In this document: one piece after another, positions 1 through 8,661 of the stretch
How positions within the stretch are numbered: position 1 is the first letter of the stretch
Layout of the letters: every line of letters starts with the position of its first letter
NCBI GenBank assembly: GCA_041672395.1
Contig: JBAYZS010000030.1
Coordinates: 1-26,796, forward strand
DNA: 26,796 nt
Direction: 5' to 3'
Source: UBA5287 sp041672395
Lineage (GTDB): Bacteria; Bacteroidota; Bacteroidia; Bacteroidales; Dysgonomonadaceae
Notes under the pieces: model-generated
Databases searched by the model: none
What the model saw: only the letters and a program-made list of their open reading frames with translations
Told to the model about the DNA's origin: nothing
Made by a program: the position numbers and the translations under genes

Positions 1-857
1 TCTTTGTTCTTGATAAACCTTTTCAAAAACCCTTCGGGCAACAAAATATCCTTCAAATCAGAATAAGGAATAGCTACTTCTGTCACTCCCATATAATATG
101 GAGCAATTTCGTATTGGTTATAAGAATAGTGTATGCTGTCGGCGTCAAGCCAAAAGTTATTATTAGGAACAATCCCTTCAGGGAAAATAAATCCTGCAGT
201 ATCAAGAGAATCAGCCGTTGAAATATTAAAGCTTTCCATCAATCTGTTCAATATCTTTTCTGTAAGAACTGTTTTATAATCAGCGATAAATATATCTTGT
301 TCTTTAATTATCTTAATAGTTGACAGGTCGATATTGACGTGCTTCACATTAAATGAGCCGTGAGCTCCTCCCGTGTAATCGCTATATTCGACAGCAAAAC
401 TCAAAAGGGTATCGTTCTCAAAATTTATTCTATTCTCAAGGTTGAGACTATACCAATACCACATTGGAATTTCACCATCCATTTTTTGTTTGTCTGAATC
501 AAAATATTCTGAAAGCGATTGATATTCCTTTGTATAATTAGCCTGATATTGATTTACTGCATCCAAAACAGACAATGAACTATCTATTGAATCACTAAAA
601 AATTCTTTCACAAAAATCTGTTGTAATTTTACCAGATTAGAGTCGTTTCCGAATTTGGATGGACAAACAAAGTTGATTTTGAAATCAGCAAAAGGCATAG
701 TAGAATCAACCACGTTAAATAATGGAATATTTTCCTGAACTGTGATTGTATCAAATTCGACAGAAGTAGAAGATTGATTATTTTCATTATCACACGCCGT
801 AAACCACAGTAAAGTAGAAATAATAAGTAATACTCCTAAAATGCTTTTATTCTTCAT
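1..857 (-). CDS. DUF3298/RsiV-like lipoprotein, C-terminus cut off by window edge
   Basis: Open on the minus strand from an ATG at 857 to the left edge (285 codons visible, no stop). The N-terminus has a hydrophobic stretch ending in Phe-Thr-Ala-Cys, a lipobox with Cys at about residue 23, so a lipoprotein is predicted. The middle contains a YSDYTGGAHGS segment, and the end contains YEIAPYYMGVTEVAIPYSDL. Both are typical of the DUF4163/DUF3298 pair found in RsiV-like proteins, where DUF3298 is related to the lysozyme-binding part of RsiV. No transmembrane anti-sigma part is seen, so an anti-sigma role is not implied. The start codon shares one base with the stop of the DUF4831 gene upstream (TAATG), which points to translational coupling. 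The molecular function is unknown. Confidence 0.8.
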   Translation of the reverse strand, partial: MKNKSILGVLLIISTLLWFTACDNENNQSSTSVEFDTITVQENIPLFNVVDSTMPFADFKINFVCPSKFGNDSNLVKLQQIFVKEFFSDSIDSSLSVLDAVNQYQANYTKEYQSLSEYFDSDKQKMDGEIPMWYWYSLNLENRINFENDTLLSFAVEYSDYTGGAHGSFNVKHVNIDLSTIKIIKEQDIFIADYKTVLTEKILNRLMESFNISTADSLDTAGFIFPEGIVPNNNFWLDADSIHYSYNQYEIAPYYMGVTEVAIPYSDLKDILLPEGFLKRFIKNK

Positions 858-1933
858 TATTGTATGATTTGTTTAATAGCACCCAATTCAGGATAGAAAA
901 TTATTTTAATAGGCAGTTTCAGGTTATCGAACATCTTCTTCACCAAAACATCTTTTGTTCCAAACTGGACAATGTCAAACTCCTTATTTAGAATTGGTTG
1001 TTGTTTGTATTCCATCAGGAGTTTAGCTTTGCCGGGAATATTATAAATCAATCCAGTTGCAAACTTTTCATCCATTTTTTTCTGTTCTTTCTCTGTAAGA
1101 ACAATAGGTGTGGGTGGAGTTTTATTTGTAAGCGTCAAATAAACCGGTTCACCCGCTAGATCGTCACTATCCAGTAATCCCAGTTTTTCAGAAAAACGAG
1201 CAATAACAGCTCTGTCGATATTTTTTTCATCAGGAACAATTGTTATCTCATCAGTGAATATTTCGGTTTGAGTACTGCCAGAAAACATTTCTGAAAGAGC
1301 TTTTTCCTGAAGATTAATCTGATCCATCACCACTTTATAAGCTTCACCATCGGGAGGCATATTGTCAGCTTCTCCAGTCAGGATGTCGGTGCGACTTCTT
1401 CGTAGATCCAAAATTTGTCGCGATACCAATTCAGCTTGTTTTCCTGTAGAGCCCGCTATCAATACCTCTTGCGAGAAAAAACGGCTTGCGTCAACAGGTG
1501 CTTCACTTTTAGATGCAGCTTTTTTAAGAGGTATAAGTTCTAGTTCGGGAGCTGCATTTATTGCACAAATTAAATTGTCTTTTGTAAGATAAACATATGG
1601 CTCAAGTGAATTGGATTTGAATTCAACAAGATATGAATTTGATTTATCGGGAATCCCTTTGTTATAAGCTTCTACATTTTCTAAAGTATAAATTACTTCA
1701 TTCTCAGTAACAGGGTTTTCTATTCCTAGATATTGTTTAGCATACGGGTAAAACTCACCTCTGTTCTTAATTGTCTTCTTGATTGTGAAAGTAAATACAA
1801 CGGAAGTTTTCGGTAATGTATAAGTCACACCGAAATTGTTAGCTTTTACCGCGTTTATCTGAATAGTTTCCTGAGCTTTAAGTAAGCCAGTTATTAGCAA
1901 AGTGCTGATTATTAAAGTAAATATTCTTTTCAT
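857..1933 (-). CDS. DUF4831 family exported protein
   Basis: A 358-residue protein with a clear Sec signal peptide (residues 1-20, ending near Leu-Lys-Ala-Gln). The segment GVTYTLPKTSVVFTFTIKKT followed by YPYAKQYLGIEN matches the Bacteroidota-restricted DUF4831 family, whose function is unknown. It is predicted to be periplasmic or outer-membrane associated. It starts 16 bases after the pheS stop and overlaps the downstream lipoprotein gene by one base, so it is probably co-transcribed with both. The link to pheS looks like operon packing rather than a shared function. No catalytic motif is evident. Confidence 0.8.
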   Translation of the reverse strand: MKRIFTLIISTLLITGLLKAQETIQINAVKANNFGVTYTLPKTSVVFTFTIKKTIKNRGEFYPYAKQYLGIENPVTENEVIYTLENVEAYNKGIPDKSNSYLVEFKSNSLEPYVYLTKDNLICAINAAPELELIPLKKAASKSEAPVDASRFFSQEVLIAGSTGKQAELVSRQILDLRRSRTDILTGEADNMPPDGEAYKVVMDQINLQEKALSEMFSGSTQTEIFTDEITIVPDEKNIDRAVIARFSEKLGLLDSDDLAGEPVYLTLTNKTPPTPIVLTEKEQKKMDEKFATGLIYNIPGKAKLLMEYKQQPILNKEFDIVQFGTKDVLVKKMFDNLKLPIKIIFYPELGAIKQIIQ

Positions 1934-1949
1934 AATGTACAGTCATTTG

Positions 1950-2969
1950 TTAATATGCAGATTTGAATTCTTCGAGGAATCGCACATCATTTTCAGAGAA
2001 CATGCGTAAATCCTTTACTTGATATTTTAAGTTGGTAATACGTTCAATACCCATTCCCAGAGCATAACCTGAATAAATTGTACTATCTATTCCGCAGTTT
2101 TCCAGCACGTTAGGATCAACCATTCCACAACCCAAAATCTCTACCCATCCGGTATGTTTGCAGAAAGGGCAACCTTTACCTCCGCAAATATTACATGAAA
2201 TATCCATTTCGGCACTAGGTTCTGTAAAAGGGAAGTACGAAGGTCGCAAGCGTATTTTGGTGTTTTCTCCAAACATTTCTTTTGCAAAAAACAAAAGTGC
2301 CTGTTTTAGATCAGCGAAAGAAATATTTTTATCTACGTAAAGAGCTTCTACCTGATGGAAGAAACAGTGAGCCCGATAAGAAATAGCCTCATTTCTATAA
2401 ACGCGACCCGGGCAAATAATTCGAATGGGTGGCTGAGTGTTTTCCATTACACGAGTTTGAACGGATGATGTGTGTGTGCGCAACACTATATCCGGGTTAC
2501 TTTGGATGAAAAACGTATCCTGCATATCACGAGCAGGATGGTCTTCAGCAAAGTTCAACGAAGAGAACACGTGCCAGTCATCTTCAACTTCAGGACCTTC
2601 AGCAATTGAAAATCCAAGTCGTTTGAAGATATCACAAATTTCTTCTTTAACCAATGAAATTGGATGACGAGTACCTAATTTAATTGGGTATGCCGTACGC
2701 GAAAGGTCTATGTCTGAAATACTTGAAGTGTTATTTTCAAACTGTTCCTTCAGTATCTGTATCTTATCTTGTGCTTTTTGTTTTAGTTGATTAATCAACA
2801 TTCCCATTTCACGTTTCTGATCTGCGGGAACATTCCTAAAATCGTCCATCAGTGTGGGAATAACACCTTTCTTACTTAAGTATTTAATGCGCAACGCTTC
2901 TACTTCATCTTGTAAAGAAGCTGTTAAGCTATCAATTTCTGCCAGCAATGCTGTGATTTTATCTTTCAT
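1950..2969 (-). CDS. pheS: phenylalanine--tRNA ligase alpha subunit
   Basis: Charges tRNA-Phe with phenylalanine as part of the alpha2beta2 PheST enzyme. The protein has an N-terminal coiled coil, then class II synthetase motif 2 (GRVYRNEAISYRAHCFFHQVEA) and motif 3 (GYALGMGIERITNLKY). A cysteine cluster (CNICGGKGCPFC...GWVEILGCGMV) lies between them, as in many bacterial PheS. An upstream in-frame ATG at 3008 would add 13 residues, but a TAnnTTTG box at 3006-3013 on this strand overlaps that codon. The mRNA should therefore begin near 3000. The internal ATG at 2969, which starts MKDKITALLAEI and has GGAAAAG about ten bases before it, is chosen, giving 339 residues, the usual family length. 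pheT is not in the window, so the two subunits are unlinked here or lie elsewhere. Confidence 0.96.
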   Translation of the reverse strand: MKDKITALLAEIDSLTASLQDEVEALRIKYLSKKGVIPTLMDDFRNVPADQKREMGMLINQLKQKAQDKIQILKEQFENNTSSISDIDLSRTAYPIKLGTRHPISLVKEEICDIFKRLGFSIAEGPEVEDDWHVFSSLNFAEDHPARDMQDTFFIQSNPDIVLRTHTSSVQTRVMENTQPPIRIICPGRVYRNEAISYRAHCFFHQVEALYVDKNISFADLKQALLFFAKEMFGENTKIRLRPSYFPFTEPSAEMDISCNICGGKGCPFCKHTGWVEILGCGMVDPNVLENCGIDSTIYSGYALGMGIERITNLKYQVKDLRMFSENDVRFLEEFKSAY

Positions 2970-3005
2970 ATTAATGAAACTTTTCCTATACAATACTATT
3001 TCTTG

Positions 3006-3013
3006 CAAAATTA
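3006..3013 (-). promoter_or_regulatory. pheS promoter -7 box
   Basis: On the minus strand this reads TAATTTTG, a full match to the Bacteroidota -7 consensus TAnnTTTG. The predicted start is near 3000, about 30 bases before the chosen pheS ATG at 2969. No convincing -33 TTG is seen. Confidence 0.55.
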
Positions 3014-3089
3014 CATTTTTTATTGCGATTAATGAATGTTTTTAACTGAAAGATTCAATAATTACCATCCTTTTCCTTATTAAAATAGT

Positions 3090-3097
3090 TACTTTTG
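3090..3097 (+). promoter_or_regulatory. tilS promoter -7 box
   Basis: TACTTTTG matches TAnnTTTG. The predicted transcription start (about 3103) nearly coincides with the first tilS ATG at 3105. Either the message is almost leaderless or translation begins at the second ATG at 3120. No clear -33 element is present. Confidence 0.55.
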
Positions 3098-3104
3098 TGA
3101 AACA

Positions 3105-4436
3105 ATGCAAAAATTAACAATGCTCAAAAAGGTTTCTGAATTTATTAAAAAATACGACCTGCTAACTCCGCAAGCTAAAGTTATTGTGGGACTTAGTGGC
3201 GGTGCCGATTCAATGGCATTGCTCGATATTCTTACATTATTGGGATATCAATGCATTGCAGCTCACTGCAATTTTCATCTTCGCAGTGAAGAATCAAATC
3301 GAGATGCAACATTTGTGAAGAATTGGTGCAAAGATGTTGATATCCCTTTCCATTCAATTGATTTTGACACCTCTCAATATGCTGAAGATAAAAAAATATC
3401 CATTGAAATGGCTGCTCGTGAGTTACGTTTTGCATGGTTTGAAATTGAACTGAAAAACTTTGGAGCAGATGCTATTACGCTTGCTCACCATAGAGATGAT
3501 TCTGTTGAAACAGTGTTACTTAACTTAGTTAGGGGTACAGGAATAAAGGGCATGACGGGTATCTCACCCAAAAATGGAAAGATTATTCGTCCGTTGTTAT
3601 GCGTTAGTCGCGATGAAATAATTGCTTATCTGAACGAACGTGAAATTCCTTTTGTTGTGGATAGTACTAATTTAGAAGATAACTATAAACGTAATTTTAT
3701 ACGGTTGAACATCATACCTCAATTGGAGAAGTTAAATCCTTCAGTATCAGATTCTATACAGCGTACTGCCGAACATTTGAGTGAAGCTGAGAAGATCTAT
3801 TCTGCATATATAGAAAAAGTAAAATCGGAAGTGTTTTCTGATAATCTTATTCATATTCCTTCGCTTAAAAATTCATTGTCCCCTTCTTCGGTCCTTCATG
3901 AAATACTTTCTCCTTATGGCTTCAATGCTTCTGTTATAGAGGATGTTGTTGATAATTTGGATGCAACTCCCGGGAAAATCTTTTATAGCGATAATTATCG
4001 GTTACTGAAAGACAGAGTCCATTTTGTGCTGGAACAGATTCCTGAAGGAAACAAAACAGAATCGTATTTCATCAGTGTTGATGATTTGGAAATTACTGAT
4101 CCCATTCATTTAAAAATTGGAAAGAGAAAACGTGAGGAGGTGTCGTTTACAAAAGATCAAAATATTTTGTTCGCTGATGCCGACAAGTTATCTTTCCCGT
4201 TTACATTGCGCAAATGGCAAAACGGCGATTGGTTTATCCCGTTTGGGATGAAGGGCAAAAAGAAATTGAGCGATTATTTCACTGATCGAAAGTTTTCTTT
4301 ATGTGATAAGGAAAAAGTGTGGGTGCTTTTTTCGGGCAATAATATTCTTTGGGTTGTAGGCAATCGTTCTGACGAGCGGTTCAAAATTACTGATGAAACC
4401 AAAAATGTGATTGTTATTGAATTCTTGAAATGCTAA
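3105..4436 (+). CDS. tilS: tRNA(Ile)-lysidine synthase
   Basis: Converts C34 of the CAU-anticodon tRNA-Ile to lysidine with ATP and lysine, so that it reads AUA; normally essential. The protein is 443 residues. The PP-loop ATP pyrophosphatase motif SGGADS lies near residues 31-36, followed by conserved AHCNFHLR and LAHHRDDSVETVLLNLVRG segments. The end (LRKWQNGDWFIPFGMKGKKKLSDYFTDRK...) is the TilS C-terminal domain. The start is uncertain: ATG 3105 or ATG 3120 (MLKKVSEFIKK), because the promoter box ends only 8 bases before 3105. The gene is divergent from pheS. Confidence 0.96.
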   Translation: MQKLTMLKKVSEFIKKYDLLTPQAKVIVGLSGGADSMALLDILTLLGYQCIAAHCNFHLRSEESNRDATFVKNWCKDVDIPFHSIDFDTSQYAEDKKISIEMAARELRFAWFEIELKNFGADAITLAHHRDDSVETVLLNLVRGTGIKGMTGISPKNGKIIRPLLCVSRDEIIAYLNEREIPFVVDSTNLEDNYKRNFIRLNIIPQLEKLNPSVSDSIQRTAEHLSEAEKIYSAYIEKVKSEVFSDNLIHIPSLKNSLSPSSVLHEILSPYGFNASVIEDVVDNLDATPGKIFYSDNYRLLKDRVHFVLEQIPEGNKTESYFISVDDLEITDPIHLKIGKRKREEVSFTKDQNILFADADKLSFPFTLRKWQNGDWFIPFGMKGKKKLSDYFTDRKFSLCDKEKVWVLFSGNNILWVVGNRSDERFKITDETKNVIVIEFLKC

Positions 4437-4516
4437 ATTACTGTAAATGTATCTCTTAATAATGAATTGTTACATATCAAACTGTATCTGAGTATATTTA
4501 CAATAAAGAAAAACGG

Positions 4517-5389
4517 ATGTTAAAGTATATGAAACCTTTAATAACAGCTCTATTCATACTCGCTCTCTCTTCGAACATGCTTTTTGCAAAAGATGAAGTG
4601 ATTTACGAGAAACAGGATTCTCTGATCTTTGAAAAATACAAATTGTATATTGAACCATTCATGAATTCTTCTACTGAGACATTACTTGATAAAACGGCAA
4701 TTTTCTTTTTGGATACGCCTTATGTGGCTCACACACTGGAGGTTTTAAAAGATGAAAAATTGGTTGTAAATTTGAGGGAGTTTGATTGTACTACTTTTGT
4801 TGAATCGGTATTGGCTTTGGTTTGTACTATTAAAGCGGGTGAGGAACCCACTTTTGAGAACTTCACAAATCAATTAAAGCGGATCCGTTATCGCAACGGA
4901 ATATTAACGGATTATTCTTCTCGCTTGCATTATACTTCTGATTGGGTAGCCGACAATGAACAAAAGGGACTGGTAAAAAACATGAGTGAATGGTTGGGTG
5001 GTTTAAAAGAATCGAAAACCATCAATTTTATGTCTTCGCACCGTAAATTGTACGTTCAATTAAAAGATGATGACGTTATGTTGCATAAAATCAAGTTGAT
5101 AGAGAGTGAAATAAACAAACGTGGAGGATTTTGGTATTTGCCTAAACAGAAAATTGCTAAAAAAAATGATGTGATTCCTCACATGGCTGTAATTGCTTTC
5201 ACTACTTCAATAGATGGATTGGACGTTACACATATGGGTTTTGCTTTTCGTAAAAAGGGTAATCTTACTATTATTCATGCTTCAAGTCTCAAAGAAAAAG
5301 TGGTGATAGATAACAAATCACTCGCTGAATATTGTGAAGGTCAGACTTCATGTACCGGTGTAATGGTATTAGATAGCAATATTCATTGA
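4517..5389 (+). CDS. DUF1460 NlpC/P60-like amidase, exported
   Basis: A 290-residue protein with an N-terminal signal sequence (to about residue 24, Leu-Phe-Ala-Lys). The FDCTTFVES segment puts a probable nucleophile Cys at residue 91, and DVTHMGF puts a probable catalytic His at 239. This Cys/His arrangement is typical of DUF1460, a family with an NlpC/P60-like papain fold proposed to cleave N-acetylmuramoyl-L-alanine bonds in peptidoglycan fragments. A role in cell-wall turnover or recycling is inferred from the family. The start could also be the ATG at 4529. It follows tilS after 80 bases, and its end overlaps the opposing mgtC-like gene by 7 bases. Confidence 0.85.
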   Translation: MLKYMKPLITALFILALSSNMLFAKDEVIYEKQDSLIFEKYKLYIEPFMNSSTETLLDKTAIFFLDTPYVAHTLEVLKDEKLVVNLREFDCTTFVESVLALVCTIKAGEEPTFENFTNQLKRIRYRNGILTDYSSRLHYTSDWVADNEQKGLVKNMSEWLGGLKESKTINFMSSHRKLYVQLKDDDVMLHKIKLIESEINKRGGFWYLPKQKIAKKNDVIPHMAVIAFTTSIDGLDVTHMGFAFRKKGNLTIIHASSLKEKVVIDNKSLAEYCEGQTSCTGVMVLDSNIH

Positions 5390-5835
5390 TTGCTCTTGTC
5401 ATTATTCTTTTTCAACTTCTTTTGCTCTTCATCAAACCACTTGTCTCCTTTTTTGAAAGCGAAATTGATTATAATAATGAAAATAGCTGCAATAGCAGCT
5501 TCTAAAAAATTTTCCAAACCGGCTAAGCAACCTAAACCTGCACTGCACCAGATAGTTGCCGCAGTTGTTAATCCTTGTACATTGGCTCCTCTATGAAGAA
5601 TAACGCCAGCTCCTAAAAAACCTATACCAGTCACAACCTGACCGATAATTCGGGTGGGGTCACCACCTTCCGGGATGAGCATTACGCTAATTATTACAAA
5701 CACACATGATCCTAAGGCTACCAAGGTGTTTGTTCTTAGTCCTGCACTTTTATTGTTTATCTGTCTTTCCAGCCCTACCGCTGCTCCCACACCAGTGGCA
5801 ACGAGCATACGAATGATAAATTCTGTTGTTTCCAT
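5383..5835 (-). CDS. MgtC/SapB family membrane protein
   Basis: A 150-residue, strongly hydrophobic protein with about four to five membrane segments. The ATGVGAAVGLERQINNKSAGLRTNTLVALGSC segment and the later GIGFLGAGVILHRGANVQGLTTAATIW segment are the hallmarks of the MgtC/SapB N-terminal domain. The hydrophilic C-terminal ACT-like domain of virulence MgtC is missing, and the protein ends in a short Lys/Asp-rich tail. Many chromosomal relatives of this short type are of unknown function, so a role in Mg2+ transport should not be assumed. It lies 20 bases after the S41 protease gene on the same strand and is probably co-transcribed with it. Confidence 0.88.
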   Translation of the reverse strand: METTEFIIRMLVATGVGAAVGLERQINNKSAGLRTNTLVALGSCVFVIISVMLIPEGGDPTRIIGQVVTGIGFLGAGVILHRGANVQGLTTAATIWCSAGLGCLAGLENFLEAAIAAIFIIIINFAFKKGDKWFDEEQKKLKKNNDKSNQ

Positions 5836-5855
5836 AGCAAAAAAAGAAAATATAA

Positions 5856-7532
5856 CTAATTTGTCTTTTTTGGCTGAAGCATGCTGTTATACAGTACTTT
5901 ATCTTTTAGAACTTCTAATGCTTTAGCAAATACTTCATCGTTTTGTAATTCATTAATCAACATGCCTTTACTGTAATAGTATCGCTTGACTATTTCATTG
6001 TTTAACAAGCCGACTATATCTTTTTTAAAGGTCTCTAAATCTCTATCAAGATTTGGTACGAGCTTTGTCTCCAACGCCTTGTATTCTTCGGATGATGATT
6101 CCATATATCCTTCAAATTCCATAACACTCTTGAGCGACTTTAATGCGTTGACACTCATCTGGTCGTATTTGAAATCTTTAGACTTCACAAATTCCTTAAA
6201 CGATTCGTAATCTGCATCAGGGAATTCAAATTGGTCGGGTGGAGCAATGGTTGGATTTGATTGAACCCACTCTGTAACATAGTCGAAAATTATGTTATTG
6301 CCAACCAAATAATAGGCTATTGTTCCAATCTTTTCATCTGTTATCTGAATATCGGGTGTTATTCCTCCTCCATCTCGTACTTCACGTCCGTTTTTAGTGT
6401 AAAATATGTTGGTCAGACTATCAGGAACTCGCGCTACTGTACCATCAGGATTGCGGTGAGAATAATCCAATACTTGGATTAATCTTCCACTTGGAATATA
6501 ATATTTGGCTGTAGTTACTTTCAATGTTCCATCATATGGTAACTGGCGGGTTGTCTGAACTAATCCTTTTCCAAATGTACGATTTCCAATAATTACGGCT
6601 CTATCTAAGTCTTGAAGTGCACCGGCAACTATCTCTGAGGCTGAAGCAGAGCCAGTATCAGTAAGTACAACCAAAGGAATTAATTCGTCAACTGGTTGGT
6701 TCTGTGTGCTATAAACTCGGTCCCATTGTTTGACTTTTCCGCGTGTAGATACAATTTCCTGACCTTTAGGAACAAACATATTCACAATACTAACTGCTTC
6801 TTCCAAGATACCTCCTCCGTTTCCTCTTAAATCAATAATTAATGATTCAGCTCCTTTATTCTTCAGTTCTTCGAATGATTTTTTGAAATCACTTGAACTG
6901 TTCTGTGTGAAACTTGCAAAGTGAATATAACCAGTATTGTTGTTTACTATATTTGAATATGTTACGGCCGGAATTACTATGTTTTCCCGTACAATCGTTA
7001 ATTTTTTAGGTTTCTTTTCTCCAGGTCTTTGAATCTTTATCTGAATTGTTGTGCCGGGGGTACCTTTTAATTTATCACTAACGTCACTGGTAGTGAGTTT
7101 TGTTACGTCTTTGCCATCAATCTCCAGAATTCGGTCGCCTGCTTTCAGTCCTGCCTTATCAGCTGGTAATCCTTCATAGGGCTCATTGATAATCACACTT
7201 CCCTCACTTTGTGATATGATTGCTCCAATTCCAGCATATTCTCCTTTCGTCATCAAATTGAAATCGTCCATATCATCTTCGCTGTAAAACTCTGTGTATG
7301 GGTCTATTCCATTTAGTGTTCGGCGAATGGTGTTTTCTACAAGACTATCTACTTTTACACTATCTACATAAAACATATCCAATTCGCGGATAACCGAAGT
7401 GAATATATCTAAACTCTTATTGATATTGAAATAACGTTGATTTTTATTGATTTGCTCTTGACTCTGTGATTGCTGTGCAAAAACACCCAAAACAGAAAAT
7501 ATTAATAGGGCTGAGGAAAAGATTTTTTTCAT
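5856..7532 (-). CDS. S41 carboxy-terminal processing protease with PDZ domain
   Basis: A 558-residue periplasmic serine protease of the CtpA/Prc family. Order: signal peptide (1-20, ending Val-Phe-Ala-Gln), a helical N-terminal part, a PDZ domain (about 95-175, with KAGLKAGDRILEIDG), then the S41 core. The core contains LIIDLRGNGGG (233-241) and TGSASASEIVAGAL, where Ser297 is the likely nucleophile. GKGLVQ places Lys322 exactly 25 residues later, the family spacing for the Ser-Lys dyad. A long C-terminal helical region follows. Substrates are unknown; relatives trim periplasmic or lipoprotein C-termini. The gene leads a probable two-gene unit with the mgtC-like gene and is divergent from the VanZ-like gene. 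A one-base-short -7-like box (TTACTTTG, minus strand, 7578-7585) lies upstream. Confidence 0.93.
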   Translation of the reverse strand: MKKIFSSALLIFSVLGVFAQQSQSQEQINKNQRYFNINKSLDIFTSVIRELDMFYVDSVKVDSLVENTIRRTLNGIDPYTEFYSEDDMDDFNLMTKGEYAGIGAIISQSEGSVIINEPYEGLPADKAGLKAGDRILEIDGKDVTKLTTSDVSDKLKGTPGTTIQIKIQRPGEKKPKKLTIVRENIVIPAVTYSNIVNNNTGYIHFASFTQNSSSDFKKSFEELKNKGAESLIIDLRGNGGGILEEAVSIVNMFVPKGQEIVSTRGKVKQWDRVYSTQNQPVDELIPLVVLTDTGSASASEIVAGALQDLDRAVIIGNRTFGKGLVQTTRQLPYDGTLKVTTAKYYIPSGRLIQVLDYSHRNPDGTVARVPDSLTNIFYTKNGREVRDGGGITPDIQITDEKIGTIAYYLVGNNIIFDYVTEWVQSNPTIAPPDQFEFPDADYESFKEFVKSKDFKYDQMSVNALKSLKSVMEFEGYMESSSEEYKALETKLVPNLDRDLETFKKDIVGLLNNEIVKRYYYSKGMLINELQNDEVFAKALEVLKDKVLYNSMLQPKKTN

Positions 7533-7658
7533 TATTGTTCTTTATATATAATTGTACTTAGTCTTTTTAAGATGTAACAAAGTAACAACATTTTTATTAA
7601 AGTGGTGTTCAGTTTTTGTTATATGTTTTTAAATTAATGATGAAAAATAAATATTAAT

Positions 7659-7666
7659 TACCTTTG
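7659..7666 (+). promoter_or_regulatory. promoter -7 box for the VanZ-like gene
   Basis: TACCTTTG matches TAnnTTTG. The start is predicted near 7672, about 33 bases before the ATG at 7705. No -33 TTG is found at the expected distance. Confidence 0.55.
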
Positions 7667-7704
7667 TTGGCCTTTTTTATCGGAATAATCGTAAAAAGAA
7701 TTAT

Positions 7705-8112
7705 ATGGGAAGAGCAATTCGACATATTTTATTACCTGCTTTTATAGGTTTGCTGATTTTTATTGGTACTTGTTTACTCAATCCAGGTGATGTGCCTACA
7801 TTACCAGTTGGATTACCATGGGATAAATTTGCTCATTTTGGAATGTTTTTTGCTTTGTCAATCGTTTGTTTTTATGATTATTATACTCTGAATAATGGAC
7901 AAATCTCAAAAGGTAAATGGACTTTTTGGTGTTTTGTAATTCCTGTGATTTATGGTGGTGTTATTGAACTTTTGCAGAAATATGTGTTCTCTACACGAAG
8001 TGCTGAATTGGGTGATTTTATTGCTGATATACTTGGTTCATTAACGGCAACTTTTTTTGCATTAATTGTCTATAAGATGTATAGAAAGAAGAAAAAAAAC
8101 ATATCTTTGTAA
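7705..8112 (+). CDS. VanZ-like family membrane protein
   Basis: A 135-residue protein with four predicted membrane helices. The pattern is an N-terminal helix, then LPWDKFAHFGMFFALS, then a helix ending in GGVIELLQKYVFSTRSAELGDFIADILGSLTA. The DK-x-AHF and E-x2-Q...R-x3-x-D-x2-A-x4 elements are those of the VanZ-like Pfam family. The family is widespread and only the VanZ of glycopeptide-resistance clusters has a resistance phenotype. No resistance genes are nearby, so this is a housekeeping family member of unknown role. The last codons contain the probable promoter box of the next gene. Confidence 0.85.
   Translation: MGRAIRHILLPAFIGLLIFIGTCLLNPGDVPTLPVGLPWDKFAHFGMFFALSIVCFYDYYTLNNGQISKGKWTFWCFVIPVIYGGVIELLQKYVFSTRSAELGDFIADILGSLTATFFALIVYKMYRKKKKNISL
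8102..8109 (+). promoter_or_regulatory. possible promoter -7 box for DUF4870-ftsE
   Basis: TATCTTTG, a full TAnnTTTG match, lies within the final codons of the VanZ-like gene, about 70 bases before the DUF4870 start. It forms the left part of an 8-bp inverted repeat (ATCTTTGT 8103-8110, ACAAAGAT 8123-8130), followed by a T-rich run from about 8135. The same bases could instead be a weak AT-rich terminator. Confidence 0.35.
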
Positions 8113-8181
8113 GTGGATTACGACAAAGATTGACTTCTTTTTTTATTCAATGATTTGATAAATAACCATCCTAATTGAATT

Positions 8182-8661
8182 ATGAAATACGAAGATCTTA
8201 AAATACTGGATGACCTTTATTCAAAAGGCAGTATTACTCGCGATGAATATGAGCGTGAAAAAACAAAAATTCTCAACGATGATACAAGAAATTTCTCTGA
8301 ATCATCTTCTTCAAATCCTTTGTGGGGACTGAATGAGAATTCTTATCTGATGCTTATGCATTTATCTCAATTTCTGGGTTTTTTAATACTTGGTCTTGGT
8401 TTTATTGCTCCAATTATTATGTGGGTGATAAATAAAGATAAGTATATGAATGTTGATAGACATGGGAAAAATATATTGAATTTCATGATTAGCTATTTAA
8501 TATATACTTTGATTGCTGGTATATTGGTTGTTGTACTGATTGGTATTCCTGCACTCATTGCAATAGCAATTATTGTATTTATATTAATTATTATTGCTGC
8601 TATTAAAGCAAATAACGGCGAATATTGGGTATATCCCTTTACAATAAATTTCATAATATGA
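8182..8661 (+). CDS. DUF4870 membrane protein with SHOCT-like N-terminus
   Basis: A 159-residue protein. Residues 1-32 (LKILDDLYSKGSITRDEYEREKTKIL) form a SHOCT-like short helical module, a 'short C-terminal'-type oligomerisation or membrane-interaction motif placed here at the N-terminus. The rest is a DUF4870/Tic20-like domain with about three hydrophobic helices and the conserved D-x-HGKN-x-LNF-x-ISY element. The function of the family is unknown. Its TGA stop overlaps the ATG of ftsE (ATGA at 8658-8661), so the two are almost certainly translationally coupled. Confidence 0.8.
   Translation: MKYEDLKILDDLYSKGSITRDEYEREKTKILNDDTRNFSESSSSNPLWGLNENSYLMLMHLSQFLGFLILGLGFIAPIIMWVINKDKYMNVDRHGKNILNFMISYLIYTLIAGILVVVLIGIPALIAIAIIVFILIIIAAIKANNGEYWVYPFTINFII

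Noticed and set aside
4442..4502. TGTAAAT / ATTTACA inverted repeat between tilS and the DUF1460 gene
   Set aside because: The arms are 7 bp, AT-rich, with a 47-base loop and no T-run; easily due to chance.
7705..8112. VanZ-like protein as an antibiotic-resistance gene
   Set aside because: Only the broad VanZ-like fold is shared and no van cluster genes are present.
8103..8130. Inverted repeat around a promoter-like box, considered as an invertible promoter
   Set aside because: The arms are only 8 bp with a 12-base loop, no recombinase gene is nearby, and the reverse orientation does not give a full promoter box. A weak terminator or chance is more likely.
8625..8657. Longer ftsE start at 8625
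   Set aside because: It would overlap the DUF4870 gene by 37 bases. The ATG at 8658 gives a 4-base ATGA overlap and the normal family N-terminus.
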